A stretch of 64,000 nt of DNA from positions 1 through 64,000 of IMG/VR virus record IMGVR_UViG_3300027793_000052, one strand, 5' to 3'. Position 1 is the stretch's first letter. Each line of letters begins with the position of its first letter. Of the stretch, positions 57,277 to 64,000 are shown in pieces. The notes under the pieces are model-generated. The model did not search any database. It had not been told where the DNA came from and was given only the letters and a program-made list of their open reading frames with translations. The stretch comes from a virus. The position numbers were made by a program, and so were the translations under genes.

Positions 57277-57692
57277 ACAGGAAAGTTAGGTTTAATTACG
57301 ATATATTAGAAGAATATAAGGCAGGTATTGTTTTAATAGGTTCTGAGGTTAAGTCTATTAAATCGGGTGATGTCAGTGTCGACGGGTCTTATTGCTTCTT
57401 CAAGGACGGTGAGTTGTTTATTAAAAATATGTACGTCAAACCATATGAAAGTTCAAGAAATGATTTAGACCCAAGACGTGATAGAAAATTACTTCTTAAA
57501 AAAAAAGAAATTAAAAAGTTACAAATAGCTCTTAGTGAAAAAGGTTTAACTATAATACCTTTGGCTTTAAAAAATGAAGGTAGAATAAAAGTTATAATTG
57601 GTGTTGGTAGAGGTAAAAAAATATACGATAAAAAAGAAACAATAAAAGAACGTGATATAAAAAAACAATTAAAGAAAAATTATGAAATTTAA
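57270..57692 (+). CDS. smpB: SmpB, tmRNA-binding protein
   Basis: 140 residues. VRFNYDILEEYKAGIVLIGS, EVKSIKSGDVSVDGSYCFFK, DGELFIKNMYVKPYE, DPRRDRKLLLKKKEIKKL and GRGKKIYDKKETIKERDIKK are the SmpB blocks in order. It binds tmRNA and brings it to stalled ribosomes. Together with the tmRNA at 30.9 kb it gives the phage its own trans-translation pair. TATATTTG lies upstream. Confidence 0.92.
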   Translation: MVNRKVRFNYDILEEYKAGIVLIGSEVKSIKSGDVSVDGSYCFFKDGELFIKNMYVKPYESSRNDLDPRRDRKLLLKKKEIKKLQIALSEKGLTIIPLALKNEGRIKVIIGVGRGKKIYDKKETIKERDIKKQLKKNYEI

Positions 57693-57990
57693 CTTTACCG
57701 AAAAAAAATCAAAAGTAATACCTTTAGAAATGGTACCTAACATCACTTCAGTCTATAGTGAAGAAAATGAAAATGGTGATTTTTATGATTTTAGTGATGG
57801 TGCTTATATATCTGATAATGAAAAACAAAAATGGATTGAAGAAGTTATTGATTACTTAAATGAAAATCCTGATGAGGCATACTGTAACATATCTTGTGGT
57901 GGTTCTATGGTTATAGGTCTTAGAAGTATTGATAGTATAGAAATAATTGTTATAAATTCTTATATGACAGCAACAATTGTAGAGGATTAA
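57682..57990 (+). CDS. Small acidic protein
   Basis: 102 residues; GAYISDNEKQKWIEEVIDYL and CNISCGGSMVIGL. Resembles small immunity-type folds only loosely. Overlaps the smpB end. Confidence 0.5.
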   Translation: MKFNFTEKKSKVIPLEMVPNITSVYSEENENGDFYDFSDGAYISDNEKQKWIEEVIDYLNENPDEAYCNISCGGSMVIGLRSIDSIEIIVINSYMTATIVED

Positions 57991-58000
57991 AACTATTTAT

Positions 58001-58219
58001 ATGGAAAAAAGTAAAATGGAAAATTATAAAATTAAAGTTCAAATAACTTCTTTGGGTGATGATGTTGTTGGTGAATTTGAGGTCACAACCAAAGAATATG
58101 AAATGGTCAAAGAAACCACAGGTAGGGATTTGGTTAGTCAAGGAGTGGATTTGGTTTTAAATGATTTTAGAGAAATGAGAAAATCTAATCCACATCACCA
58201 CACAAATAGGTTAGATTGA
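58001..58219 (+). CDS. Small unknown protein
   Basis: 72 residues (MEKSKMENYKIKVQITSLGD...), C-terminal His-rich stretch PHHHTN. No family; a second in-frame ATG at 58016 is possible. Confidence 0.5.
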   Translation: MEKSKMENYKIKVQITSLGDDVVGEFEVTTKEYEMVKETTGRDLVSQGVDLVLNDFREMRKSNPHHHTNRLD

Positions 58220-58256
58220 AATTTATAAAAATTTTATTTACAATTAATAATAAAAA

Positions 58257-58478
58257 ATGTATACAATAAAATATGAAAAAGGTAATTTTTATCTTTACAT
58301 TGACAACCTTAAAATGTATAGGGTAAAATACGATGAAAGATTAATAAGTATGTTGGAGGGTACATACGACAATTCTTTTCCAATTAAAAAAGATATGGTT
58401 GAGTTGAATACATTTGCTTTTGGTGATAAAAATTGGTTTGGTACGGAAAAAAGAGAAACACTTTATATATTAAAATAA
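58257..58478 (+). CDS. Small unknown protein
   Basis: 73 residues (MYTIKYEKGNFYLYIDNLKM...), beta-rich. Stop overlaps the next ATG (TAATG). Confidence 0.5.
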   Translation: MYTIKYEKGNFYLYIDNLKMYRVKYDERLISMLEGTYDNSFPIKKDMVELNTFAFGDKNWFGTEKRETLYILK

Positions 58479-58780
58479 TGGAAAAACAAGTTGAAATCAG
58501 GTTGAAAAAATCTACAAGAAAAAAAGCCAAATGGGTGGTTATTTTTTTAAACAGTTTATTGACCATAGTTGGTGCATTCACTGGTAGTGTAGCATTACTA
58601 GTATTACCCGCGTTATTATTTTGGGTGTACGTTTTGTTAGATAAATTTAACCCACTAACAAAAAATACTGATATCAGTAAGATAGTAAGAAAAGATGTAA
58701 AAGTTAAAAACAAAAAAACAAAGCTGGTTGAAACAAAAGAAAATAATTTTTATGATAATTCACACGAAAGTGGGTATTAA
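58478..58780 (+). CDS. Two-helix membrane protein
   Basis: 100 residues from ATG 58478. Hairpin of WVVIFLNSLLTIVGAFTG and VALLVLPALLFWVYVLL, flanked by Lys-rich ends. Coupled to the previous gene. Confidence 0.5.
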   Translation: MEKQVEIRLKKSTRKKAKWVVIFLNSLLTIVGAFTGSVALLVLPALLFWVYVLLDKFNPLTKNTDISKIVRKDVKVKNKKTKLVETKENNFYDNSHESGY

Positions 58781-58796
58781 TTAGTATATTTGTGAT

Positions 58797-59429
58797 ATGA
58801 AATTAAGTATAACAAACAAATTTATCAAATCATTTGCTGAAATGATTAATCGTCAAACAGTTTTATGGAAAACTTGGGATTTTTTACGTTATGAAATGCC
58901 AAACTTTTTCAAAAACGTTTGGTTATTTAGAAAAGCATTATTCCAATATCGTTGGTATGGATATAATGGTGTTCTTATGTTTATGGAAACATCAATTGGT
59001 GACATGGCAAAAAACATAGACATAAAAGGTAATGAAGTTGATAGTTCCAGAAAGAAAAAAGTGGACAAAATGATTACCGCTCAATATATTTTAGATAGAT
59101 TTATCAAAGATGATTTTGTTGAGTTGGCAGAAAAAGAATTAGGGGTTTTACCTGATAGACCTTTACAATTTAAACCTTGTGAAGATAGACCTGGTTATTA
59201 CGAAATGGTTGATGATGATACTCCTGAAGAAAAAGAACTTAGAAAAAAAGTTTATGAAAGGTCACGTCAAATTGAAAAACAAATGTGGGAACAACTATGG
59301 GAAATTTTTAAAGGACAGGATTTTGATAAGTTTAAAGATGCACCCGAAAATATCACCGATTGGGATGAACAATACAAATATTGGGATGAACAATTTGATG
59401 GTTCTGGTCTAAAAGGATGGTGGGATTAA
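58797..59429 (+). CDS. Unknown phage protein
   Basis: 210 residues, aromatic and charged (WKTWDFLRYEMPNFFKNVWL...). FRKALFQYRWYGYNGVLMFM suggests a membrane- or RNA-associated helix bundle, but no family can be named. Promoter box TATATTTG lies just upstream. Confidence 0.55.
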   Translation: MKLSITNKFIKSFAEMINRQTVLWKTWDFLRYEMPNFFKNVWLFRKALFQYRWYGYNGVLMFMETSIGDMAKNIDIKGNEVDSSRKKKVDKMITAQYILDRFIKDDFVELAEKELGVLPDRPLQFKPCEDRPGYYEMVDDDTPEEKELRKKVYERSRQIEKQMWEQLWEIFKGQDFDKFKDAPENITDWDEQYKYWDEQFDGSGLKGWWD

Positions 59430-59477
59430 TGGTGATTTTTATCACCATTAATTTTTTAAAATTTTTAATTTTGTGAT

Positions 59478-60020
59478 ATGAAAAAATTATTATTATCTTT
59501 ATTATTACCCCTGAATTTATTCGCCACTGATTTTGTATATTTAGTCGGACAAGAATGGCCCAATAATAATATATCCGGAAATTACAGTTCAGATACAGTT
59601 CAGATAAGTGTTACAAATTTTGACAAATTAATTGTACGTAATGTCGCCACGTATGGTATTGGGTGTAGTATAAATGGGTTTATAGTAGATGGTATGGCAC
59701 AGTCAGAGGCAAGATTATTTGATTTTACTAATGATAACCTAAGTGACACCAAACAATTTGTATTTTTTGATGGTAATAATGTATTTGTTGTAAACGTATT
59801 AATTATTGACGTTATTACAAACGTTAGATATGTAAGATTATTTAACCATCCAAACTTTAAGTCAGAACTACAAAACTCAAATGTATATGTCGTTGATATA
59901 TTTGGTAATATTATCTACATGGGTGATGGAAATAAATTAGATATCATCAACATATCTGACTATGGTATTGGTATGTATATATTGATGATTAACAATAAAA
60001 AAATTAAAATTATAAAATAA
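59478..60020 (+). CDS. Exported protein with T9SS-like sorting domain
   Basis: 180 residues. Signal peptide MKKLLLSLLLPLNLFA. C-terminus VYVVDIFGNIIYMGDGNKLD then IINISDYGIGMYILMI and KIKIIK matches the type A T9SS pattern (vyDi.G..i....i.is.l..GiYil.i....kiiK). Second such protein in the window; expected at the host surface. Confidence 0.65.
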   Translation: MKKLLLSLLLPLNLFATDFVYLVGQEWPNNNISGNYSSDTVQISVTNFDKLIVRNVATYGIGCSINGFIVDGMAQSEARLFDFTNDNLSDTKQFVFFDGNNVFVVNVLIIDVITNVRYVRLFNHPNFKSELQNSNVYVVDIFGNIIYMGDGNKLDIINISDYGIGMYILMINNKKIKIIK

Positions 60021-60102
60021 CGGTTGATGATAAACAATCGTTTTAATGTTGTTTATCATTTGTTATATTCAGTTTTTATTAGTATATTTGTAAAAAAATA
60101 AA

Positions 60103-60402
60103 ATGATTAAAGAAATTAAAAAATGGGTATTGTTTAATATTTTGAAAGGTAAAGCACATCTTTTAAGATTCAAACATTTTTTAAAAACAGGAAGAGACAT
60201 TGAAATGTTACCACCACCACAAAAAGATTATGCTAGAGCTTATTTTTTTGAAATAGAAAATGGTGATTATGTTTTAAAACATCATGAAATTCCGTCAAAT
60301 TTCATAGAAAAGTTCCACGAAGACTTCAATAACAAAAATGGTAAGTTAATGGGTTTAACAAGGGAACAAGTGGTTAGATGGGTTGTAGAAAATAAAAATT
60401 GA
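60103..60402 (+). CDS. Small basic protein
   Basis: 99 residues (MIKEIKKWVLFNILKGKAHL...). No family. Preceded by TATATTTG. Confidence 0.5.
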   Translation: MIKEIKKWVLFNILKGKAHLLRFKHFLKTGRDIEMLPPPQKDYARAYFFEIENGDYVLKHHEIPSNFIEKFHEDFNNKNGKLMGLTREQVVRWVVENKN

Positions 60403-60435
60403 ATATAACGATACTCAGATATATTTCAGGTTTCT

Positions 60436-60445
60436 GATATTTATA
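60436..60445 (+). promoter_or_regulatory. GATATTTATA motif
   Basis: Putative phage promoter word 14 bases before the ATG at 60460. Confidence 0.4.
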
Positions 60446-60459
60446 TATAAAACAAAATT

Positions 60460-60708
60460 ATGAGCAAAGAAATGAGAAAATACATAGACACTTTCAAACA
60501 GAGACTAACTGAATCAGAAAACTTGAATATATCTGATGTTAGTGATAGTGAGTTATTCACTTTACAAGATATAAAAGACGCTATTACAATAGCGTTCAGA
60601 TGGGGAAAACCTATTGGTTGGGGCGAAGGTCCTGAAAAATTTGATGAGGAGGAAAAGAATGTCTTTAACGAGATTATCAAGGAATTAAGAATTAGGAAAA
60701 GTGAATAA
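60460..60708 (+). CDS. Short head-targeted-like protein
   Basis: 82 residues. MSKEMRKYIDTFKQRLTE (L-T-E) followed by SENLNISDVSD. Amphipathic tag, unknown body. Confidence 0.5.
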   Translation: MSKEMRKYIDTFKQRLTESENLNISDVSDSELFTLQDIKDAITIAFRWGKPIGWGEGPEKFDEEEKNVFNEIIKELRIRKSE

Positions 60709-60794
60709 ACTAATTATCACTAACGTTTGCAAATATGAGAAGTAAATTTTTCCTCTAAGATTTGGTAATCTAAAATTTATTTCTTATATTTGTT

Positions 60795-60897
60795 GTTATA
60801 AGTAGTGTGTGGGTGATTAACCCCGCATCGGAAGATTAACTAATAGTGGTGAAAATCCACAGCGGGGTCAATGTCATCTACACACATTACTTATAAC
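60795..60897. repeat. Long imperfect palindrome (structured RNA or recombination site)
   Basis: GTTATAAGTAGTGTGTG pairs with CACACATTACTTATAAC; inside, ACCCCGC/GCGGGGT and GTGG/CCAC continue the stem. Downstream CGGTTTCGGGCTTTGCGTTC looks compositionally foreign. Lies between a TATATTTG promoter box and the next ORF: either a 5' UTR element or an attC-like site, given the recombinase nearby. Confidence 0.5.
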
Positions 60898-60962
60898 GGT
60901 TTCGGGCTTTGCGTTCGGCAGGGCTTATGGAAACGGATTTATCAACTTAAAAATAAATAACA

Positions 60963-61250
60963 ATGGAAAACGAAAACTTAAATTTGAACGAAACCCCTGC
61001 TGACGCAAAACCCGTGTTAGGCGATGTTTTCCCTTCGGGTGGAATTGACCTTGTTGGGTACAATGTAGAATATTGGGTAAGAAGTCCAAAAGCAACTTTT
61101 TTAGCTAAAGGCTTAATTGTGTCTTACAGCAAAAAGGGCAAACATGGGAAAGGGTCTTATTCGGGTGGTGTTTATGTAATTAGATGCGGTAAAAGGACGT
61201 TTTCAAAGAGAAGATGTGAATTTACGGTGGTGTCTAAAAATATCGCCTAA
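60963..61250 (+). CDS. Unknown protein of foreign composition
   Basis: 95 residues (MENENLNLNETPADAKPVLG...). A beta-rich basic C-terminus (GKRTFSKRRCEFTVVSK). Codon use (GCA, CCC, GGG, GTG) is richer in G+C than neighbours, suggesting recent acquisition, perhaps as a cassette with the palindrome. Confidence 0.5.
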   Translation: MENENLNLNETPADAKPVLGDVFPSGGIDLVGYNVEYWVRSPKATFLAKGLIVSYSKKGKHGKGSYSGGVYVIRCGKRTFSKRRCEFTVVSKNIA

Positions 61251-61297
61251 CTATTATATATAAACAAGTATAGGTTAAACCATTTAAAATCAATTAA

Positions 61298-62099
61298 ATG
61301 AACCAAAAAATTATAAAGATTTGCGAAGAAAAGTTTATATACTTAAATTACTCTCCTCGAACAAAAGATAATTATTTAAGTCACATTAAAGACTTCCTAA
61401 AATCTCTGGGAGATAAACAAGTCATTCATTGTAATTCAAAAGATTTCCAATCTTACTTAGATAACTACAAATTTACCTCTATTTCACAACAAAACCAAGT
61501 TATTAACTCAATCAGATTTCTCTACAAATTCGGTCTAAATAAGAAATACGATAAAGTATCTTTCAAACGACCCAAGTCAGAAAAGAAGTTACCAAAAGTA
61601 ATTGATAATGATTACATTATAGAGTGTCTATCGAAGATAAATAATTTGAAGCATAAATCAATATTATCTTTGTCGTATTCGGTTGGTTTGAGGGTTTTCA
61701 GAAGTTGTTAATCTTAAGATAGAAGACATTGATTCTAAAAGAATGATAATCCATATCAAAAACGCTAAAGGTAGAAAAGATAGGGTAGTCCCCCTTTCTC
61801 AGAACATCTTAGAATTATTAAGAAGTTATTACAAAGAGTTTAGGCCAATTGATTTTTTATTTAATGGTCAAAATAACTTAAAATATAGTACTGGCAGTTG
61901 TAACCAAATTGTTAAAAAATACTTAGGTGAAAAATATCACATTCACCAATTAAGACATAGTTGTGCAACAAACCTATTGGAGAATGGTACAGACCTAAAA
62001 TTAATTCAAAAAATATTAGGTCATTATTCAGTTAAAACTACAGAAATATATACACATGTCTCAAATCAATTATTGTCAAAGGTAAATCTTCCTATTTAA
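61298..62099 (+). pseudogene. Tyrosine recombinase split by a +1 frameshift
   Basis: Two frames make one XerC/D-like protein of about 267 residues. Part one (core-binding domain) ends at 61711; part two contains HIHQLRHSCATNLL, LGHYSVKTTEIYTHV with catalytic H-x-x-R, H and Tyr. The join is at GLRV-SEVVNLKIED, where GTTTTC has one extra T. Correcting it restores catalytic Arg context. Either a real mutation, a homopolymer read error or programmed slippage. Confidence 0.75.
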
Positions 62100-62135
62100 T
62101 TTTGCCACCAAATAGATAATCACTATATTTGTTAT

Positions 62136-62384
62136 ATGAAAAATACATTATTAGTTTTATTAGGTTTATTTCTGATGTCAACCACGGTTGTGACTGTAAA
62201 TAAAATGTCAGACAGAAGTAAGGAACAAAAGGTTATTCTAGGAAGAAATCTTAACCAATTAAAGGTTGAAATACAAGATAACTTTAAATTAGGTTATCGT
62301 GTTGTGGCTATGGTTAATCAAAACCAAGACACTTATAGCAATTCATCACCAAACGATGAGATAATGGTTGTAATGGAAAAATAA
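62136..62384 (+). CDS. Small exported or membrane protein
   Basis: 82 residues. Signal or anchor MKNTLLVLLGLFLMSTTVVT, then LNQLKVEIQDNFKLGYRVVA, similar to small DUF4177-like proteins. Function unknown. Confidence 0.5.
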   Translation: MKNTLLVLLGLFLMSTTVVTVNKMSDRSKEQKVILGRNLNQLKVEIQDNFKLGYRVVAMVNQNQDTYSNSSPNDEIMVVMEK

Positions 62385-62389
62385 TTATC

Positions 62390-62701
62390 ATGTCAACAAA
62401 ATTCAAATTCAATAACGGTAATATGGCATTAGTATGTTCTTCTTGTGGGAGGATACTAAAAACAGGCGGTGAGTTTACAGAACAAGAATGGAGGTGTTTA
62501 AACGGTGAGGTAGATTTAGGTGATAAGTATTGTTCTGATTGTGAAGATAATGTTAAACCTGAAGATAAAACTGGTGATAACATGATGTCAAATTTAGAAC
62601 ATATAAAAAATATTTTACCACATATTAGGAATGATGAAAATTTTCAGTTAAATTTGTTAAATAGTTTAATGAAAAAAATCAAAAATGATAAACAATCGTA
62701 A
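62390..62701 (+). CDS. Zinc-ribbon-like protein
   Basis: 103 residues. CSSCGRILKTGG...CLNGE...KYCSDC gives two CxxC pairs for one zinc. A helical C-terminus follows. Overlaps the next gene. Confidence 0.55.
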   Translation: MSTKFKFNNGNMALVCSSCGRILKTGGEFTEQEWRCLNGEVDLGDKYCSDCEDNVKPEDKTGDNMMSNLEHIKNILPHIRNDENFQLNLLNSLMKKIKNDKQS

Positions 62702-63098
62702 ATTTAAAACAAACTTATTAATAACAATTTTTAATTTCTTATTTGGAATAAGTTTGTTTGGTCAAAATAGTTATGTTGTACTAAAATATAGTAATATTAA
62801 AATAGTAACTCCTACCGATACAACAATACACAAGATACAAAATTATTTTTATTTTAACGAATGTTCTTTTGTTATATCTTCACAATCAACAAGGGTTTAT
62901 GATATTCTAATACCTTCTGTAAATGAATTTGATGTTACAGGTGTTAGGGTATTACAAGATACTGGTGTGAAGTTGGAGGATGGTGGTGTGATTTATGAGG
63001 CACCAATGCATAAGAGACAAGTTGCAGTTTATTTTAGTGAAGGTTTAACCGAATTAAAAATAATGAGAAAAGATAAAACAGGTGTTATATTTTATTAA
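62685..63098 (+). CDS. Exported protein, unknown
   Basis: 137 residues. Signal peptide LLITIFNFLFGISLFGQ, then a beta-rich domain. No family. Confidence 0.55.
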   Translation: MINNRKFKTNLLITIFNFLFGISLFGQNSYVVLKYSNIKIVTPTDTTIHKIQNYFYFNECSFVISSQSTRVYDILIPSVNEFDVTGVRVLQDTGVKLEDGGVIYEAPMHKRQVAVYFSEGLTELKIMRKDKTGVIFY

Positions 63099-63100
63099 TT

Positions 63101-63370
63101 ATGACGTTAGAGGCACAATACAAAGAATTTAAAACAAAAAACCCAGATTCTGCTTTGACATTTGAAGAATGGTATGAAAGTAAGTTTTACAGGATTAATG
63201 AATTAATTGTTGAAAAATTAAAAGAGAAAAAACATGGTTTTAACATAGAACATATGTATCATTTTTTTTGTGGTGATTGTAAAGAATTATGGTCATTAAG
63301 TGAGTATAAACCAAGTAAAGATAAAATGTTAACTTGTCCACATTGTGGGTTTAAATCAAATATTATTTAA
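63101..63370 (+). CDS. Zinc-ribbon-like protein
   Basis: 89 residues; FFCGDCKELW and TCPHCGFK near the C-terminus form a zinc ribbon. N-terminal TFEEWYESKFYRINELI is helical. Confidence 0.55.
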   Translation: MTLEAQYKEFKTKNPDSALTFEEWYESKFYRINELIVEKLKEKKHGFNIEHMYHFFCGDCKELWSLSEYKPSKDKMLTCPHCGFKSNII

Positions 63371-63374
63371 ATTT

Positions 63375-63530
63375 ATGAAAGAAGTTATTGGAAAATCAAA
63401 GGTTAGTACTGCCTTAATATTAATGGGACCTATAGCTAAGGGATATAATCTTAGACTTAATCGTGTCAAAGAATTTAAAAAGGTACGTGAAATTGTGGAA
63501 AGTAAGTATAAAATCATAAAATGGAATTAA
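63375..63530 (+). CDS. Small basic protein
   Basis: 51 residues from ATG 63375 (MKEVIGKSKVSTALILMGPI...). Overlaps the next start. No family. Confidence 0.45.
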   Translation: MKEVIGKSKVSTALILMGPIAKGYNLRLNRVKEFKKVREIVESKYKIIKWN

Positions 63531-63808
63531 AAAAGAATATATTACCTATAATTTTTAAGACCAAAGTTGGTGAGTTATACAAACCAATAGATAATTCTTG
63601 GGCTTATTGTTTAGATGATGGTTATAATCACTTTTTGGCCGGTACAGGATTTCCTAATGATGAACCACCACAAACTGTTATTATAGTTAAAGGTCCTTAT
63701 TATTTAAAAAAGAAATGGATAGGCGATGTAATTTATGATTTAAAATTTGTTACAGTTAAATGTCAAAAAGGATTATTACACGAAGTATTATATCATGGAG
63801 AAGATTAG
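63521..63808 (+). CDS. Unknown small protein
   Basis: 95 residues (MELKKNILPIIFKTKVGELY...). Beta-rich. No family. Confidence 0.5.
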   Translation: MELKKNILPIIFKTKVGELYKPIDNSWAYCLDDGYNHFLAGTGFPNDEPPQTVIIVKGPYYLKKKWIGDVIYDLKFVTVKCQKGLLHEVLYHGED

Positions 63809-64000
63809 AAAAGGTGATTATGTTTTTATCACAGACGGACAAACTTGGATATCAAAAAACTTATTCGATAGAAAATTTTTATGTATGAAACCCAATAAGT
63901 TTTATAGGGTTCTAGGTTTGAATGATAAATCTGTTTTTTTAACTTGTGAACCAAATGCGGGTAAATTCACTAGAATTAAACTAGAAAGTCCAATACTTGA
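63795..64000 (+). CDS. Barrel-like protein, 3' end outside window
   Basis: Opens MEKIRKGDYVFITDGQTWIS..., a GDYV barrel start like others here; open to the right edge. Overlaps the previous gene by 14 bases. Confidence 0.5.
   Translation, partial: MEKIRKGDYVFITDGQTWISKNLFDRKFLCMKPNKFYRVLGLNDKSVFLTCEPNAGKFTRIKLESPIL

Overview
The window reads as part of a large tailed-phage genome infecting a Bacteroidota host. It is AT-rich and densely packed. Bacteroidota-type promoters (TTG near -33 and TAnnTTTG near -7) stand before the RNA operons, and Shine-Dalgarno sequences are generally absent. One short protein carries a signature resembling the T4 gp23 major capsid protein, and two exported proteins end in what look like type IX secretion (T9SS) sorting domains. 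At least five homing-type endonucleases of four families are present. The dominant theme is takeover of translation: tRNAs for all 20 amino acids, a tmRNA and its partner SmpB, an RF1-like release factor, IF3, ribosomal protein bS21 and a Ro60-like RNA chaperone.

Layout. 1-2.1 kb: end of dnaJ and an HExxH protein. 2.1-5.0 kb: tRNA-Glu/Arg operon, candidate Y RNAs and the Ro60 homologue. 5.3-6.0 kb: release factor with in-frame TGA and TAG. 6-12.5 kb: putative internal-head proteins, a T9SS-type exported protein, a Mom-like DNA-modification protein and the gp23-like fragment. 12.5-21.7 kb: three more tRNA operons, homing endonucleases and several tRNA-like RNAs. 21.7-31.6 kb: Fpg/Nei glycosylase, phosphoesterases, DHFR, nucleases and tmRNA. 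31.7-48.7 kb: PcfJ-like protein, lipoproteins, bS21, many head-targeted-looking proteins including an 871-residue apparent polyprotein, Nudix, IF3, two Gly tRNA-like genes and two CRISPR mini-arrays. 48.7-64 kb: 2H phosphoesterase, RfbC, more HExxH and KYG..WC proteins, SmpB, a second T9SS-type protein, a frameshifted tyrosine recombinase and small unknowns.

Two systems stand out. First, four tRNA operons each start with a promoter, a 29-35 codon leader peptide and mutually exclusive antiterminator/terminator hairpins. The leader codons are enriched in exactly the amino acids served by the tRNAs of that operon: E,R; then Q,F,T,V,L; then S,H,N,I,W,R; then Y,C,P,D,G,A,K. This is the architecture of ribosome-mediated attenuation, here apparently sensing the tRNAs that the operon supplies. 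Second, about 18 proteins share a short basic N-terminus (MKNLIKKILKE type) ending in the (L/I)-x-E consensus cut by T4-type prohead proteases. One large protein repeats such sites before each of its modules. I infer an arsenal of packaged and injected proteins, including several HExxH metallopeptidases.

Functions are read from motifs by eye. No database search, folding program or rest-of-genome comparison was available.
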